Shown piece after piece: positions 53,407-61,127 of a stretch of 64,000 nucleotides of DNA. The notes beneath the pieces are model-generated. The model was not told where the DNA came from, ran no database searches, and saw nothing but the letters and a program-made list of their open reading frames with translations. The translations under genes were made by a program, and so were the position numbers. This stretch comes from Pseudomonas fluorescens (GTDB taxonomy: Bacteria; Pseudomonadota; Gammaproteobacteria; Pseudomonadales; Pseudomonadaceae). Each line of letters opens with the position of its first letter. Position 1 is the first letter of the stretch. The stretch spans positions 3,906,001 through 3,970,000 of the forward strand of contig NZ_CP015225.1 in assembly GCF_001623525.1 (NCBI RefSeq), read 5' to 3'.

Positions 53407-54888
53407 TCAAATACCCGGGCCGCTGACGCGAGCCGGCAACCTAGCCAAACGATCCCAACCCTCGGCACTGATCCCGGAACAGTTCAGCAACGCCAATGTG
53501 TGCAGCGGCAATTGCTCCAACACCGGCACTGCGGCTGAGGTAATCCGCGATTCCCCGGGATCTGCCGAAATCGTCAGATCACTCAACGGCAGCCGAGCAA
53601 GGTGGGCCACCCCAGCGTCGGTGAGCCAAGGGCTGTCATACAAACCCAGGCGCCGCAGCGGCAGATCACGCAAGCAGGCCAGATCGGCATCGCGCAGATC
53701 CAGGCCGCTTATTTCAAGTTGCTCCAACGGCAAACCCAACTCGACGAGCTTGCACAGAACCTTGCCATCCACGCCGCGACAAAAGCTGAGATTCAGTCGC
53801 TTCAGTGGCAGGCCGGCGAGTTGTTTCAGTTCCTTCCAAGTGAGGTCGTTCAATGACAGGTCCAGGGACTCCAACTCCAAACCACGCAGATCGCTCAACG
53901 TATCTGCATCGATGCCTTGCACATCGGAAAGCCCCAGGCGCTTGAGTGGAAACCCGTGCAGCACATCGAGCCGCTCGATGACTTGCCGTGAAGATTTGAG
54001 ATCCAGGTCGGCGAGCGGCATGCCCTCCAAGGTTTCAAGGTCGTCCTCGCCAACATACGAAGACGAGAGCGAAAGCCGTTCGATGGGCAGCCCCGCAATG
54101 GCGTGCAGCGTGGCGTCCGTTGCGTAACATTGATCCAGGCTCAGGGAGCGCAATGCGCTCAGGCGGGAGAGCCATGCGGGGTCCTCCAGAATTGCACCGC
54201 TCCAACCGAGGGACAGTTGCTCAAGGGGGTGACTGCATAAATGCGCCATCCCACGGGACGTCAGCTCGCCGACGCGCTCCAGCGTGAGTGATCGCAACTT
54301 GAGGTTTGACAGCCCGAGAAGGCCATCGTCGGAGACGTCATCGCAACGGTTCAGCGACAGTTCTTGCAGCGGACTATTGCCGAGTTGCTTGAAGAATTTG
54401 TCGTCGAAGTCTTCGCCGTAGGTGCTTAACGTCAGCCGGCGCAGCCGATCGAGGGAAGGTAGGCTGGTGGCGTTATCGGCGCGGGAGAATCCGCTGATCT
54501 CCAGGCGCTCGAGAGCGAGGTCTGGCACGCGTTGCCATACACTTGGATCGCAGCTGAAACGTGGGCTGTTGAGCACCAACGTGCGCAAGGGCAGCCCAGC
54601 CAGGGCGTCGCACCAGGCCAGCTCGGCGTTATCCAGCTCCAGATGATCGACCGGCAGGTTGCGAAGCTGCGCCAGCAATGGCCCGGGGCGATTGGCATGT
54701 GCCGTGGTGTTCAACTGAGTAATGACGACGTTAGCAGCCGGATCGCACAGGCCTGCGGCGAGGCGTACGCCGTCTAATGAAACCTCGGCGGTGTCGAGCA
54801 GATCGCGGTACAGCGCGGCACGTGTGGTGATGTCATCGGGGTCGGTGGTGAGTTGGGTAGTCAGCGCGTTGCGGGTGGGGTTGTGCAC
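53407..54888 (-). CDS. Leucine-rich-repeat protein
   Basis: The 493-residue protein lacks a signal peptide. After an N-terminal segment (about 1-55) resembling TIGR02996-type openings (RAALYRDLLDTAEVSLDGVRLAAGLCD), it consists of about 15 cysteine-containing-type leucine-rich repeats with units such as LPLRTLVLNSPRFS, LQELSLNRCDDVSDDGLLGL, LRSLTLERVGELTSRGMAHL, LESLDLSLNDLTWKELKQLAGLPLKRLNLSFCRGVDG. Such repeats bind proteins; bacterial LRR proteins can be effectors or scaffolds. It stands alone, so the partner is unknown. Confidence 0.85.
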   Translation of the reverse strand: MHNPTRNALTTQLTTDPDDITTRAALYRDLLDTAEVSLDGVRLAAGLCDPAANVVITQLNTTAHANRPGPLLAQLRNLPVDHLELDNAELAWCDALAGLPLRTLVLNSPRFSCDPSVWQRVPDLALERLEISGFSRADNATSLPSLDRLRRLTLSTYGEDFDDKFFKQLGNSPLQELSLNRCDDVSDDGLLGLSNLKLRSLTLERVGELTSRGMAHLCSHPLEQLSLGWSGAILEDPAWLSRLSALRSLSLDQCYATDATLHAIAGLPIERLSLSSSYVGEDDLETLEGMPLADLDLKSSRQVIERLDVLHGFPLKRLGLSDVQGIDADTLSDLRGLELESLDLSLNDLTWKELKQLAGLPLKRLNLSFCRGVDGKVLCKLVELGLPLEQLEISGLDLRDADLACLRDLPLRRLGLYDSPWLTDAGVAHLARLPLSDLTISADPGESRITSAAVPVLEQLPLHTLALLNCSGISAEGWDRLARLPARVSGPGI

Positions 54889-54956
54889 GGTTTAGGAGTC
54901 CGAAGTGCGCGAGCGCTGGGCAGGCTGCGAAAGAGAAAAGTTGCCATAAGGGAAGC

Positions 54957-54983
54957 ATAAAAAAGAGCCTCGCTGAAGAGGCT
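54957..54983 (-). terminator. Orphan rho-independent terminator on the minus strand
   Basis: On the minus strand a 6-bp stem AGCCTC/GAGGCT (54966-54971, 54978-54983) is followed by six T. It lies upstream of the LRR gene and after a region with no clear gene (54990-55080), so it may end a small RNA or the leader of the LRR gene. Confidence 0.6.
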
Positions 54984-55094
54984 ATTGAGACGGAAAACGA
55001 GATCCCCGGCCCTGTTCCGAGTTACAGATTCCTGGCAGGAGATCAACGACGGCGCCCCTCTGAACAGCTCACCCACCTAAAGGCTGTACAAACC

Positions 55095-55125
55095 CCCTGT
55101 GGCGAGGGAGCTTGCTCCCGCTGGG
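55095..55125. repeat. Single REP element
   Basis: TGTGGCGAGGGAGCTTGCTC followed by CCGCTGGGCTGCGCAGCAGC contains the Pseudomonas REP core (GAGGGAGCTTGCTCCC) and an adjoining GCTGCGCAGC palindrome. Confidence 0.8.
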
Positions 55126-55310
55126 CTGCGCAGCAGCCCCTTCTGTGAACGCTCCGCACCCAAGCGGAAGCAAACCCTAGCCACCGTTGACAGCCCAAAA
55201 CCAACGTAAAGAAATACCACCGCTGACAGGCTAAACGTCTTACATCAAGCTCGGAAAGTGGCGTCTTGTAGCCCCCGGACAAGCCAGCCTATATTCCATC
55301 GTCGCCCTAA

Positions 55311-55454
55311 TGGCGACTCGGGTTCCGCTCGGAAATCAGCTCCGACACGCTGGTGCTCTCCGACCTTTGCAAAATGCTGACGATATCGCTGCGCGATGGG
55401 TGTGATGTGATGGATGTGATTGGGAGGCGGTTGCGGGCGCAGGCGGCTGAGTAA
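55311..55454 (+). pseudogene. C-terminal remnant of an unidentified gene
   Basis: A frame without start, WRLGFRSEISSDTLVLSDLC, then KMLTISLRDGCDVMDVIGRR, ends at TAA 55452-55454 and is followed 4 bases later by a strong hairpin. Codon use looks coding, but no ATG fits. It is probably the tail of a lost gene. The remaining part of the 54889-55789 gap holds the REP, the orphan terminator and the Fic operator. Confidence 0.35.
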
Positions 55455-55458
55455 ATGA

Positions 55459-55486
55459 AAACGGGCGACCTTTGGGTCGCCCGTTT
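55459..55486 (+). terminator. Rho-independent-type hairpin
   Basis: A 12-bp perfect stem AAACGGGCGACC/GGTCGCCCGTTT (55459-55470, 55475-55486) with a TTTG loop lies directly after the remnant frame ending at 55454. Confidence 0.75.
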
Positions 55487-55679
55487 CACGATCCGTTAGA
55501 CACACTGCCACTGCTGTCATCGATGATGTCGTGAAGGACTGGAAGCGCTGGGGAGTCAATCTGCTAGGTTGGTCGATGACCCAATGCCACCCATTTAAGC
55601 GGGGCAGCATTGGTTTTATTTGTGGCCATAACATAGTCCCGACCGTCGGGAGCGACTACATCCATCTGCTACGATGAGC

Positions 55680-55750
55680 TGTGGCGCAGTTCGTCAAAAA
55701 CTGCGCCACATATTTATCCGAAAATGGCGCAGTTCTAGGAACTGCGCCAT
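55680..55750. promoter_or_regulatory. Twin palindromic operator before the Fic gene
   Basis: Two inverted repeats share the half-site TGGCGCAGTT: 55680-55710 (12-bp arms, 7-base spacer) and 55724-55750 (12-bp arms, 3-base spacer). They lie 40 bases before the start of the HTH-Fic gene, so autoregulation by that protein's N-terminal HTH is likely. Confidence 0.75.
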
Positions 55751-55789
55751 AATCGCGCCAAAACCTCCTCAAACAGCGCCAACACAACC

Positions 55790-57151
55790 ATGCCTTCGAC
55801 CACCGACATACTGAACAGTATCCAGGCATCCAGGAACGGGGTGAGCCTCTCAGAGCTCTTGACCAGGCACCCTGAAATTGCCCGGCGAACGGCGCAGCGC
55901 ATCCTTGCAAACCTGATCGAAAGCAGCCAAATCACTGCGCAGGGCGAAGGCAGGGCACGGCGTTATTTCGCAACAGAACACCGGGCTGAAACCCATGCCC
56001 TGAACACTGACACCGATGCCTTTCCTACCTTCATTCCATTATCCGCAGACAGCCGGGACATACTCGCCTACATCAACCAGCCCACAGAAGCGCGCAAGCC
56101 TGTGGGCTACCAACGTGACTTTCTGGACGCCTATCGCCCTAACAAGACATGGTACTTATCTGAGTCGTTGCGGCGCCAATTGCATAGGATGGGCAAAACC
56201 GCTGATGCGACGGAGCCAGCAGGCACGTACAGCCGGGCGGTCCTGAATCGCTTGCTGATTGATCTGTCGTGGGCATCAAGCCATTTGGAAGGAAACACCT
56301 ACTCACGGCTCGACACGCGACAACTCATCGAGCAAGGCAAGGCAGCACAGGGCAAGGCCGCTATAGAAACGCAGATGATCTTGAACCATAAGACAGCTAT
56401 CGAACTTTTGGTCGAGAACATCGAGAGTGCCGAGTTCAACCGTTACACATTGATGAACCTGCATAGCGCCTTGGCTGAAAACCTGCTGCCCAACCCAGCA
56501 GACGAGGGCCGAATTCGCCAGCACGCCGTCGACATAGGGAAAAGCACCTATCGCCCGCTCTCAACGCCACAGCAAATTGAAGATGCACTGGACGTCCTGC
56601 TTGGCAAAGCCAATCAGATCGCTGATCCATTCGAGCAGTCTTTCTTCATGATGGTGCACCTGCCCTACTTGCAGCCCTTTGCCGACATCAATAAGCGCAC
56701 ATCCCGACTGGCAGCGAATCTCCCCCTGTTCCGTGCCAACCTTTGTCCGCTGACCTTTCTGGATGTACCGGAGCAGGCCTACAGCCGAGCCACATTGGGC
56801 GTGTACGAAATGACCCGTGTAGAGCTGCTTCGCGACTTGTATATCTGGGCTTACGAACGCTCAACACTGGAATATCTGGCAATCAAGCAAGATCTTGCGG
56901 AACCGGACCCTCTACGCCTGGCATGGCGAGACTTCATCAAGAAGACCATTCGGGAAATCATCACTCACCCAGAGCTTGATCCCTTGTCATGTATTCAACG
57001 CTCGGTAGCGGAATATGTTTCAGAAAAAGAGCAGCCGGAAGTGCAAGCACTGATCGTCGAAGAACTCCGTCGCCTGCACGAAGGGGTGCTCGCACGCTAC
57101 GGGTTACGACCATCAGAGTTCATGTCCTGGAAGTCGCTCCATGGCCACTGA
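55790..57151 (+). CDS. HTH-Fic family protein with altered Fic motif
   Basis: The 453-residue protein has an N-terminal winged helix (DILNSIQASRNGVSLSELLTRHPEIARRTAQRILANLIESSQITAQGEGRARRYF, about 5-60), an alpha-inhibitory motif SSHLEGN (163-169, [ST]xxxE[GN]) preceding the fold, and a Fic core QPFADINKRTSR (295-306). The usual catalytic His is Gln295 and the Gly of D-G-N is Ile300, so AMP transfer may be lost or changed. Fic enzymes AMPylate or otherwise modify proteins. Proteins of this group with a DNA-binding domain may act mainly as regulators. The double palindrome just upstream supports autoregulation. Confidence 0.88.
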   Translation: MPSTTDILNSIQASRNGVSLSELLTRHPEIARRTAQRILANLIESSQITAQGEGRARRYFATEHRAETHALNTDTDAFPTFIPLSADSRDILAYINQPTEARKPVGYQRDFLDAYRPNKTWYLSESLRRQLHRMGKTADATEPAGTYSRAVLNRLLIDLSWASSHLEGNTYSRLDTRQLIEQGKAAQGKAAIETQMILNHKTAIELLVENIESAEFNRYTLMNLHSALAENLLPNPADEGRIRQHAVDIGKSTYRPLSTPQQIEDALDVLLGKANQIADPFEQSFFMMVHLPYLQPFADINKRTSRLAANLPLFRANLCPLTFLDVPEQAYSRATLGVYEMTRVELLRDLYIWAYERSTLEYLAIKQDLAEPDPLRLAWRDFIKKTIREIITHPELDPLSCIQRSVAEYVSEKEQPEVQALIVEELRRLHEGVLARYGLRPSEFMSWKSLHGH

Positions 57152-57159
57152 TGGATCAT

Positions 57160-57180
57160 AAATAAATCCGTCCCCCTTTT
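57160..57180. repeat. End fragment of the palindromic repeat family
   Basis: AATAAATCCGTCCCCCTTTT is one arm of the elements at 58196, 59533 and 60391. It lies between the Fic stop and an IS4 remnant, without the second arm. Confidence 0.6.
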
Positions 57181-57185
57181 CGTAT

Positions 57186-57330
57186 ATCCGGCAGGGTCAC
57201 CGTAGTGCCGTCTACGAGACGAACTGGTCGTCCCATCCAACGCCACGATGACGGACGCCGGTTGCTCATTGATGACCCCGTGGAGCGCAACAAGGTTGAA
57301 ACCATCTCCAGCGGCAACCGCTCTCTAGCT
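57186..57330 (-). mobile_element. IS4-family transposase fragment
   Basis: On the minus strand the frame reads SSMSNRRPSSWRWMGRPVRL, then VDGTTVTLPD, the segment around the first catalytic Asp of IS4-type DDE transposases (V-D-G-T-T-V-x-L-P-D). The frame is preceded by shifted sequence (LPLEMVSTLL). It is only about 145 bases, without ends, so it is a dead remnant. The remaining bases to 57441 hold nothing recognisable. Confidence 0.6.
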
Positions 57331-57441
57331 TTGTAAGCGTCCAGTAATTATACATTTCAACTTTGAAATGTCTGTGCGTTACCAGTGCACTTTGACTCGC
57401 TGCTGGTCTACATCACTTTAATTAGGAGTGATCGCGGGGGC

Positions 57442-58080
57442 CTACAACTGGCCGGCTAATGTGCAGTTCAAATCATACTGTTCAGCCATGCTGACAACCC
57501 TGCGCGCGCTTATTGCCACTGAGCCCTCTTGTGTCCATAGGAATGGGTAGAAAGACACGCATTGATCACCGCTCACACGCTGAATGTCGTCGCGCCAGGA
57601 TTCCCAACGCAGGCCCTCATAGAAGGCCGCCGTACGATTGCTCACAGCCCATTCCAAGAAGGCGGTATAACCGATGCCCAATGGCTCCCAAAGCAGATTA
57701 TCGGGCGCCCAGTAGTACACCGCTCCCACATCATCACCCAAGCCGCCGCCATTGACGGAAAAGCATCCACCTGCCGCGTCATCTGCCACCAGTAGATGCC
57801 CTTGCGCCCGTCCCTCGTTCCATCCCGCCAGGGTTCTTGTGAGTTTTTGATGACCTGAACCAAGAATACGAAGCCAGCCATGATCAATCAGTATCCCGCC
57901 AGTCTCAAATGCTATAGCCCCCAAAGTCGACTTGGTCGTTACCTGTAGCTGTAGGAGAACGCTGGTGTTTTGAGGTGAAGGGGGAAGCAAGTCGTAAGGG
58001 CCGTCGGCCTGCTCCAGCATCTCCCGTATGTAGATCATGGCGGGGTCATTAATTTCAACCAAATCTTCTATGCATTTCAT
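57442..58080 (-). CDS. DUF2625 family protein
   Basis: The 212-residue cytoplasmic protein matches the DUF2625 pattern: LGAIAFETGGILIDHGWLRILGSGHQKLTRTLAGWNEG (about 53-90), LLVADDAAGGCFSVNGGGLGDDVGAVYYWAPDNLLWEPLGIGYTAFLEWA (about 96-145) and YEGLRWESWRDDIQRVSGDQCVSFYPFLW. Function is unknown. Members occur near polymorphic toxin and immunity genes, so it may be an immunity or tolerance factor. It lies downstream of the immunity array that follows, on the same strand. Confidence 0.85.
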   Translation of the reverse strand: MKCIEDLVEINDPAMIYIREMLEQADGPYDLLPPSPQNTSVLLQLQVTTKSTLGAIAFETGGILIDHGWLRILGSGHQKLTRTLAGWNEGRAQGHLLVADDAAGGCFSVNGGGLGDDVGAVYYWAPDNLLWEPLGIGYTAFLEWAVSNRTAAFYEGLRWESWRDDIQRVSGDQCVSFYPFLWTQEGSVAISARRVVSMAEQYDLNCTLAGQL

Positions 58081-58195
58081 TAGTCGATCCTTGATAGCAA
58101 GAATTCTAAGTTAGACGGGCATCTACTGATGCGGCAGCAACTGTTCGATCTCGCTAGCCCGTTGCATCGGCAGCCGTATCAGCACATCTTTGAGT

Positions 58196-58285
58196 AAAAA
58201 AGGGGACAGATTTATTTTAGAACACCGAGCAAGCCAATAAACCTGCTCTCTCTGCAGCTGTACCTAATAAATCCGCCCCCTTTAT
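58196..58285. repeat. Palindromic mobile repeat, copy 1
   Basis: About 90 bases with terminal arms AAAAAGGGGACAGATTTATT and a degenerate complement (AATAAATCCGCCCCCTTTAT). The middle part TTTAGAACACCGAGCAAGCC is shared with copies 2 and 3. It has MITE-like features and no coding capacity. It also forms the left edge of the 1.3-kb duplicated segment. Confidence 0.8.
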
Positions 58286-58318
58286 CCACTATTTTTTAGG
58301 TTCAGCAGGCTGTAGCGT

Positions 58319-58834
58319 CTATACCGGCGCGTTGTAAGAAACATCTCCCGAGTCGCGCCAAACTCCATTCGAAAAGCTCACAGGCCGCTGTGGGTAACAA
58401 ACCAACAGCCCTTCGACGAACTGAGAGAAGGACAAGTCAAGTCGCGTTATCCAACGCATATTGTCGATTTCCAACAATCGCCAGTTGTCTCCGCTATCGA
58501 AACCGAAAGCAGTCCCGGTGCTATCCCAACCGAACAGCCACACCTCGCCCTTCGCGCCCGGTTCATAGGGCCCGTCTTTATAAATTCTATCATCACCGAA
58601 GTAGTCTGCCGCAGCAGGACGCAACGTCGGTTGAATCGTCAAAAGCGGCAGCGCGCAGTCATCCTCCTTGATCTCACCGTGCCCTCGTTCATGCATAAAA
58701 GTAAAGTACTCGTCAGGAGCCGACGGCCACTGCTGCCGCATCATACTTACTTCACCTGAAGAAACAGGTGTCAGCCGCTCCAATAGCGCACATCCCAGTG
58801 CATTAAAGGTTTCTAAATTTTCGTACATGCTCAT
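58319..58834 (-). CDS. SMI1/KNR4 (SUKH)-like protein, copy A
   Basis: The 171-residue protein MSMYENLETFNALGCALLER is followed by VSMMRQQWPSAPDEYFTFMHERGHGEI, the SUKH-family opening (W-P-x-x-P-x-x-Y-x-x-F-x-x-x-x-G), then VWLFGWDSTGTAFGFDSGDNWRLLEIDN, the core strand pair. SUKH proteins are typical immunity proteins of polymorphic toxin systems. It differs from copy B (60514) at only about four residues (Thr/Ala, Ala/Gly, Arg/Gly, Val/Phe). I chose the ATG at 58834. Confidence 0.85.
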   Translation of the reverse strand: MSMYENLETFNALGCALLERLTPVSSGEVSMMRQQWPSAPDEYFTFMHERGHGEIKEDDCALPLLTIQPTLRPAAADYFGDDRIYKDGPYEPGAKGEVWLFGWDSTGTAFGFDSGDNWRLLEIDNMRWITRLDLSFSQFVEGLLVCYPQRPVSFSNGVWRDSGDVSYNAPV

Positions 58835-58932
58835 GGTAGCCTCGGGGGGCTGCGGGAGGCACGACTTCGTTTGTCGCTTTACCCCCATCAACCCCACTTT
58901 ACCCTCACAACAGGGCGTTATTTCTCGCTAAA

Positions 58933-59418
58933 TCACGCACTAAAAAATTTCCACAGTATCGCGTAAGGCAGCTCATCATCAACAATATCAGGCAAGCGAA
59001 AATAATAAACAGCCAATGAACTTTCTAAGCTCTTATGAACAAATGCGCCATCAGACATCACACGATAAGAGGCGTACTCCATAAACTTGTCAGAACCAAG
59101 AGAACTAAGAGCTTTTTTTATCTCACCATAGGTCTCACCCGCCCCCCTAGGAAGCAATTCAGACGGCGGCGAGCGTACAGCCATATCATCATTTTCAACA
59201 TCTCTGTAGTAGGCTCTCCGAAATGCAGGCTCACTGCAGGCCCAATAGAGGGAAAGTAAACGAAGCTTTTCCTTTCCCTCATCAAAAAAAGCGTCAGCTA
59301 AAAAATACTGATCCTCTGAAATTTTGTATGCACCATCTTCCATGGCGAGAATGCACTGCTCTCGTGCATCGACGGCGTCCCCAATCTTTAACTTACACAG
59401 CGACGACCACTCTTGCAT
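58933..59418 (-). CDS. Probable CDI-type immunity protein, copy A
   Basis: The 161-residue protein has helical-repeat character (YFLADAFFDEGKEKLRLLSLYWACSEPAFRRAYYRDVEN) and no signal peptide. It stands 16 bases downstream of an orphan toxin tail, the place of an immunity gene. It differs from copy B (61128) at about two residues (Ile/Val, Glu/Asp). I do not recognise the family; the toxin-adjacent position is the evidence for function. Confidence 0.8.
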   Translation of the reverse strand: MQEWSSLCKLKIGDAVDAREQCILAMEDGAYKISEDQYFLADAFFDEGKEKLRLLSLYWACSEPAFRRAYYRDVENDDMAVRSPPSELLPRGAGETYGEIKKALSSLGSDKFMEYASYRVMSDGAFVHKSLESSLAVYYFRLPDIVDDELPYAILWKFFSA

Positions 59419-59434
59419 CTTAAATACCTCAAAC

Positions 59435-59535
59435 CTATTGTGGCCATTTGAATATTCGACCTTCGACCCTACCAGCCTTAAGAGCGTTCTTTGCGGCTAC
59501 TTTGGCCTGCCCCTCCGGCATATTTTTAACGGAAA
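59435..59535 (-). pseudogene. Orphan C-terminal tail of the toxin gene, copy A
   Basis: The last about 33 codons read VKNMPEGQAKVAAKNALKAG and RVEGRIFKWPQ and are nearly the same as the end of the large toxin at 61630 (one Glu/Lys change). The frame is cut at 59535 by a palindromic repeat. It is a remnant left by the duplication. Confidence 0.85.
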
Positions 59536-59620
59536 AAAGGGGACAGATTTATTTTAGAACACCGAACAAGCCAACAAGCCTGCTCGCTCTGCATCTCATA
59601 AAATAAATCTGTCCCCTTTT
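59533..59620. repeat. Palindromic mobile repeat, copy 2
   Basis: 88 bases with near-perfect arms AAAAGGGGACAGATTTATTT and AAATAAATCTGTCCCCTTTT. It interrupts the orphan toxin tail at its left end and abuts an IS66 fragment at its right end. Confidence 0.85.
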
Positions 59621-59625
59621 CGCTC

Positions 59626-59755
59626 TGAACTGACCTGTGGCTGCGGCTGCCGCAAACACGCCATTGGCGAGGAGGTCAGCGAACAGCTTGAAATCGTGCC
59701 GATGCAGATCCGCGTGATCAAACATGTTCGTAAAGTCTACGGTTGCCACATCCTT
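59626..59755 (+). mobile_element. IS66 transposase (TnpC) fragment
   Basis: The plus strand reads ELTCGCGCRKHAIGEEVSEQ and LEIVPMQIRVIKHVRKVYGC, the zinc-finger-like segment of IS66-family TnpC (C-x-C-G...E-x-S-E-Q-L-x-x-x-P-x-x-x-x-V-x-x-H-x-R-x-x-Y-x-C). Only about 43 codons remain, so it is a dead remnant between orphan modules. The following 95 bases to 59850 hold no gene. Confidence 0.75.
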
Positions 59756-59850
59756 GGCCAACTGAGTACTCAGAAGTCCCGTCGCGGCATCACGACTCTG
59801 CGAAATGCTTCCTACAGCGTTTGCAGTGGTTTTTTACCTAGTTGTAAATC

Positions 59851-60303
59851 TTAATCAATAGACTCTATTTGAAACACCAAAGTAGAAAAGTCTATTGCTT
59901 CAGTACCTCCACTACATTCCAAATTTATTATGCGACCTTCCTCACTGATTACCATCCCTGCATTTCCAACCCAGGCCTGAACAATGTCGTTCGCACGCCA
60001 TACATTCCAAATTTTTAATTCGCAATCTGTTTTGGATAGCACCGAAAAAAAAACAGACTCCGGGCTAGTATCTTCCCATAGAATAATTTCAGAGTGACGC
60101 TGGTCATTCACCTCCAGTTCACCTTTTACTATTTTTAAACGTAAACCAGCTACAGGCGGCATAGATGACCTCAATCTTCGAGCCAAAAAATTGCTTCGAC
60201 CTGCTTTAATTTTTTTTTGAAAGATCGGGTACACAAGACGCTCACCTACTTGAACAGGTGCCCCTCGTGTACGTTGAAAAGCTGAAGAAAGCGTTTCCGT
60301 CAT
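59851..60303 (-). CDS. Probable immunity protein of an orphan toxin module
   Basis: The 150-residue protein MTETLSSAFQRTRGAPVQVG has a basic N-terminal third and a beta-rich rest (LRLKIVKGELEVNDQRHSEIILWEDTSPESVFFSVLSKTDCELKIWNVWRANDIVQAWVG). There is no signal peptide. Its ATG lies 3 bases after the stop of an orphan toxin-tail frame at 60307, the usual spacing of a toxin C-terminus/immunity pair. The family is unknown. Confidence 0.7.
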   Translation of the reverse strand: MTETLSSAFQRTRGAPVQVGERLVYPIFQKKIKAGRSNFLARRLRSSMPPVAGLRLKIVKGELEVNDQRHSEIILWEDTSPESVFFSVLSKTDCELKIWNVWRANDIVQAWVGNAGMVISEEGRIINLECSGGTEAIDFSTLVFQIESID

Positions 60304-60306
60304 TTC

Positions 60307-60390
60307 TTAGTATCCTGGTTTTCTGTATGGATCGACAGCGGCGTGGTCTTGCGGCCAACGAGGAACAAAGTCTTTACCACCATCCTGTGT
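60307..60390 (-). pseudogene. Orphan C-terminal tail of a second toxin
   Basis: The minus-strand frame reads QDGGKDFVPRWPQDHAAVDP then YRKPGY and stops at 60307. Such endings (D-G-G-x-D-F-V-P-x-W-P-Q-D-H) are typical of toxin C-termini of contact-dependent systems. Its upstream part is replaced by the palindromic repeat at 60391. Confidence 0.55.
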
Positions 60391-60478
60391 AAAAAAGGGG
60401 ACAGATTTATTTTAGAACACCGAGCAAGCCAATAAATCGACTATCTCTGCATCTTATAAAATAAATCTGTCCCTTTTT
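60391..60478. repeat. Palindromic mobile repeat, copy 3
   Basis: 88 bases with arms AAAAAGGGGACAGATTTATT and ATAAATCTGTCCCTTTTT. It is the left edge of duplication copy B and follows the second toxin tail. Confidence 0.85.
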
Positions 60479-60513
60479 CGCCACTATTTTTTAGGTTCGG
60501 CAGGCTGTAGCGT

Positions 60514-61029
60514 CTATACCGGCGCGTTGTAAGAAACATCTCCCGAGTCGCGCCAAACTCCATTCGAAAAGCTCACAGGCCGCTGTGGGTAACAAACCAA
60601 CAGCCCTTCGAAGAACTGAGAGAAGGACAGGTCAAGTCGCGTTATCCAACGCATATTGTCGATTTCCAACAATCGCCAGTTGTCTCCGCTATCGAAACCG
60701 AAAGCAGTCCCGGTGCTATCCCAGCCGAACAGCCACACCTCGCCCTTCGCGCCCGGTTCATAGGGCCCGTCTTTATAGATTCCATCATCACCGAAGTAGT
60801 CTGCCCCAGCAGGACGCAACGTCGGTTGAATCGTCAAAAGCGGCAGCGCGCAGTCGTCCTCCTTGATCTCACCGTGCCCTCGTTCATGCATAAAAGCAAA
60901 GTACTCGTCGGGAGCCGACGGCCACTGCTGCCGCATCATACTTACTTCACCTGAAGAAACAGGTGTCAGCCGCTCCAATAGCGCACATCCCAGTGCATTA
61001 AAGGTTTCTAAATTTTCGTACATGCTCAT
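60514..61029 (-). CDS. SMI1/KNR4 (SUKH)-like protein, copy B
   Basis: The 171-residue twin of the gene at 58319 has the same SUKH core. It lies 98 bases downstream of the 161-residue gene and is in the same transcription direction as the toxin. It may be a second immunity protein or a relic of an earlier toxin variant. Nearly identical copies imply recent duplication. Confidence 0.85.
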   Translation of the reverse strand: MSMYENLETFNALGCALLERLTPVSSGEVSMMRQQWPSAPDEYFAFMHERGHGEIKEDDCALPLLTIQPTLRPAGADYFGDDGIYKDGPYEPGAKGEVWLFGWDSTGTAFGFDSGDNWRLLEIDNMRWITRLDLSFSQFFEGLLVCYPQRPVSFSNGVWRDSGDVSYNAPV

Positions 61030-61127
61030 GGTAGCCTCGGGGGGCTGCGGGAGGCACGACTTCGTTTGTCGCTTTACCCCCATCAACCCCACTTTACCCT
61101 GACAACAGGGCGCTATTTCTCGCTAAA

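Larger units (their letters stand above)
58196..59535. repeat. 1.34-kb direct duplication, copy A
   Basis: This segment matches 60391-61730 at a constant offset of 2195 bases with few differences. It contains the palindromic repeat, a SUKH-like gene, a 161-residue immunity-like gene and the last 33 codons of the toxin gene. It ends abruptly at TTTTTAACGGAA, where another palindromic repeat begins. Confidence 0.9.

Noticed and set aside
55245..55634. 129-codon minus-strand frame before the Fic gene
   Set aside because: It runs antisense through a terminator hairpin and a better-looking remnant, with no ribosome site.
59549..59761. 70-codon minus-strand frame
   Set aside because: It is the complement of the IS66 TnpC fragment and a palindromic repeat.
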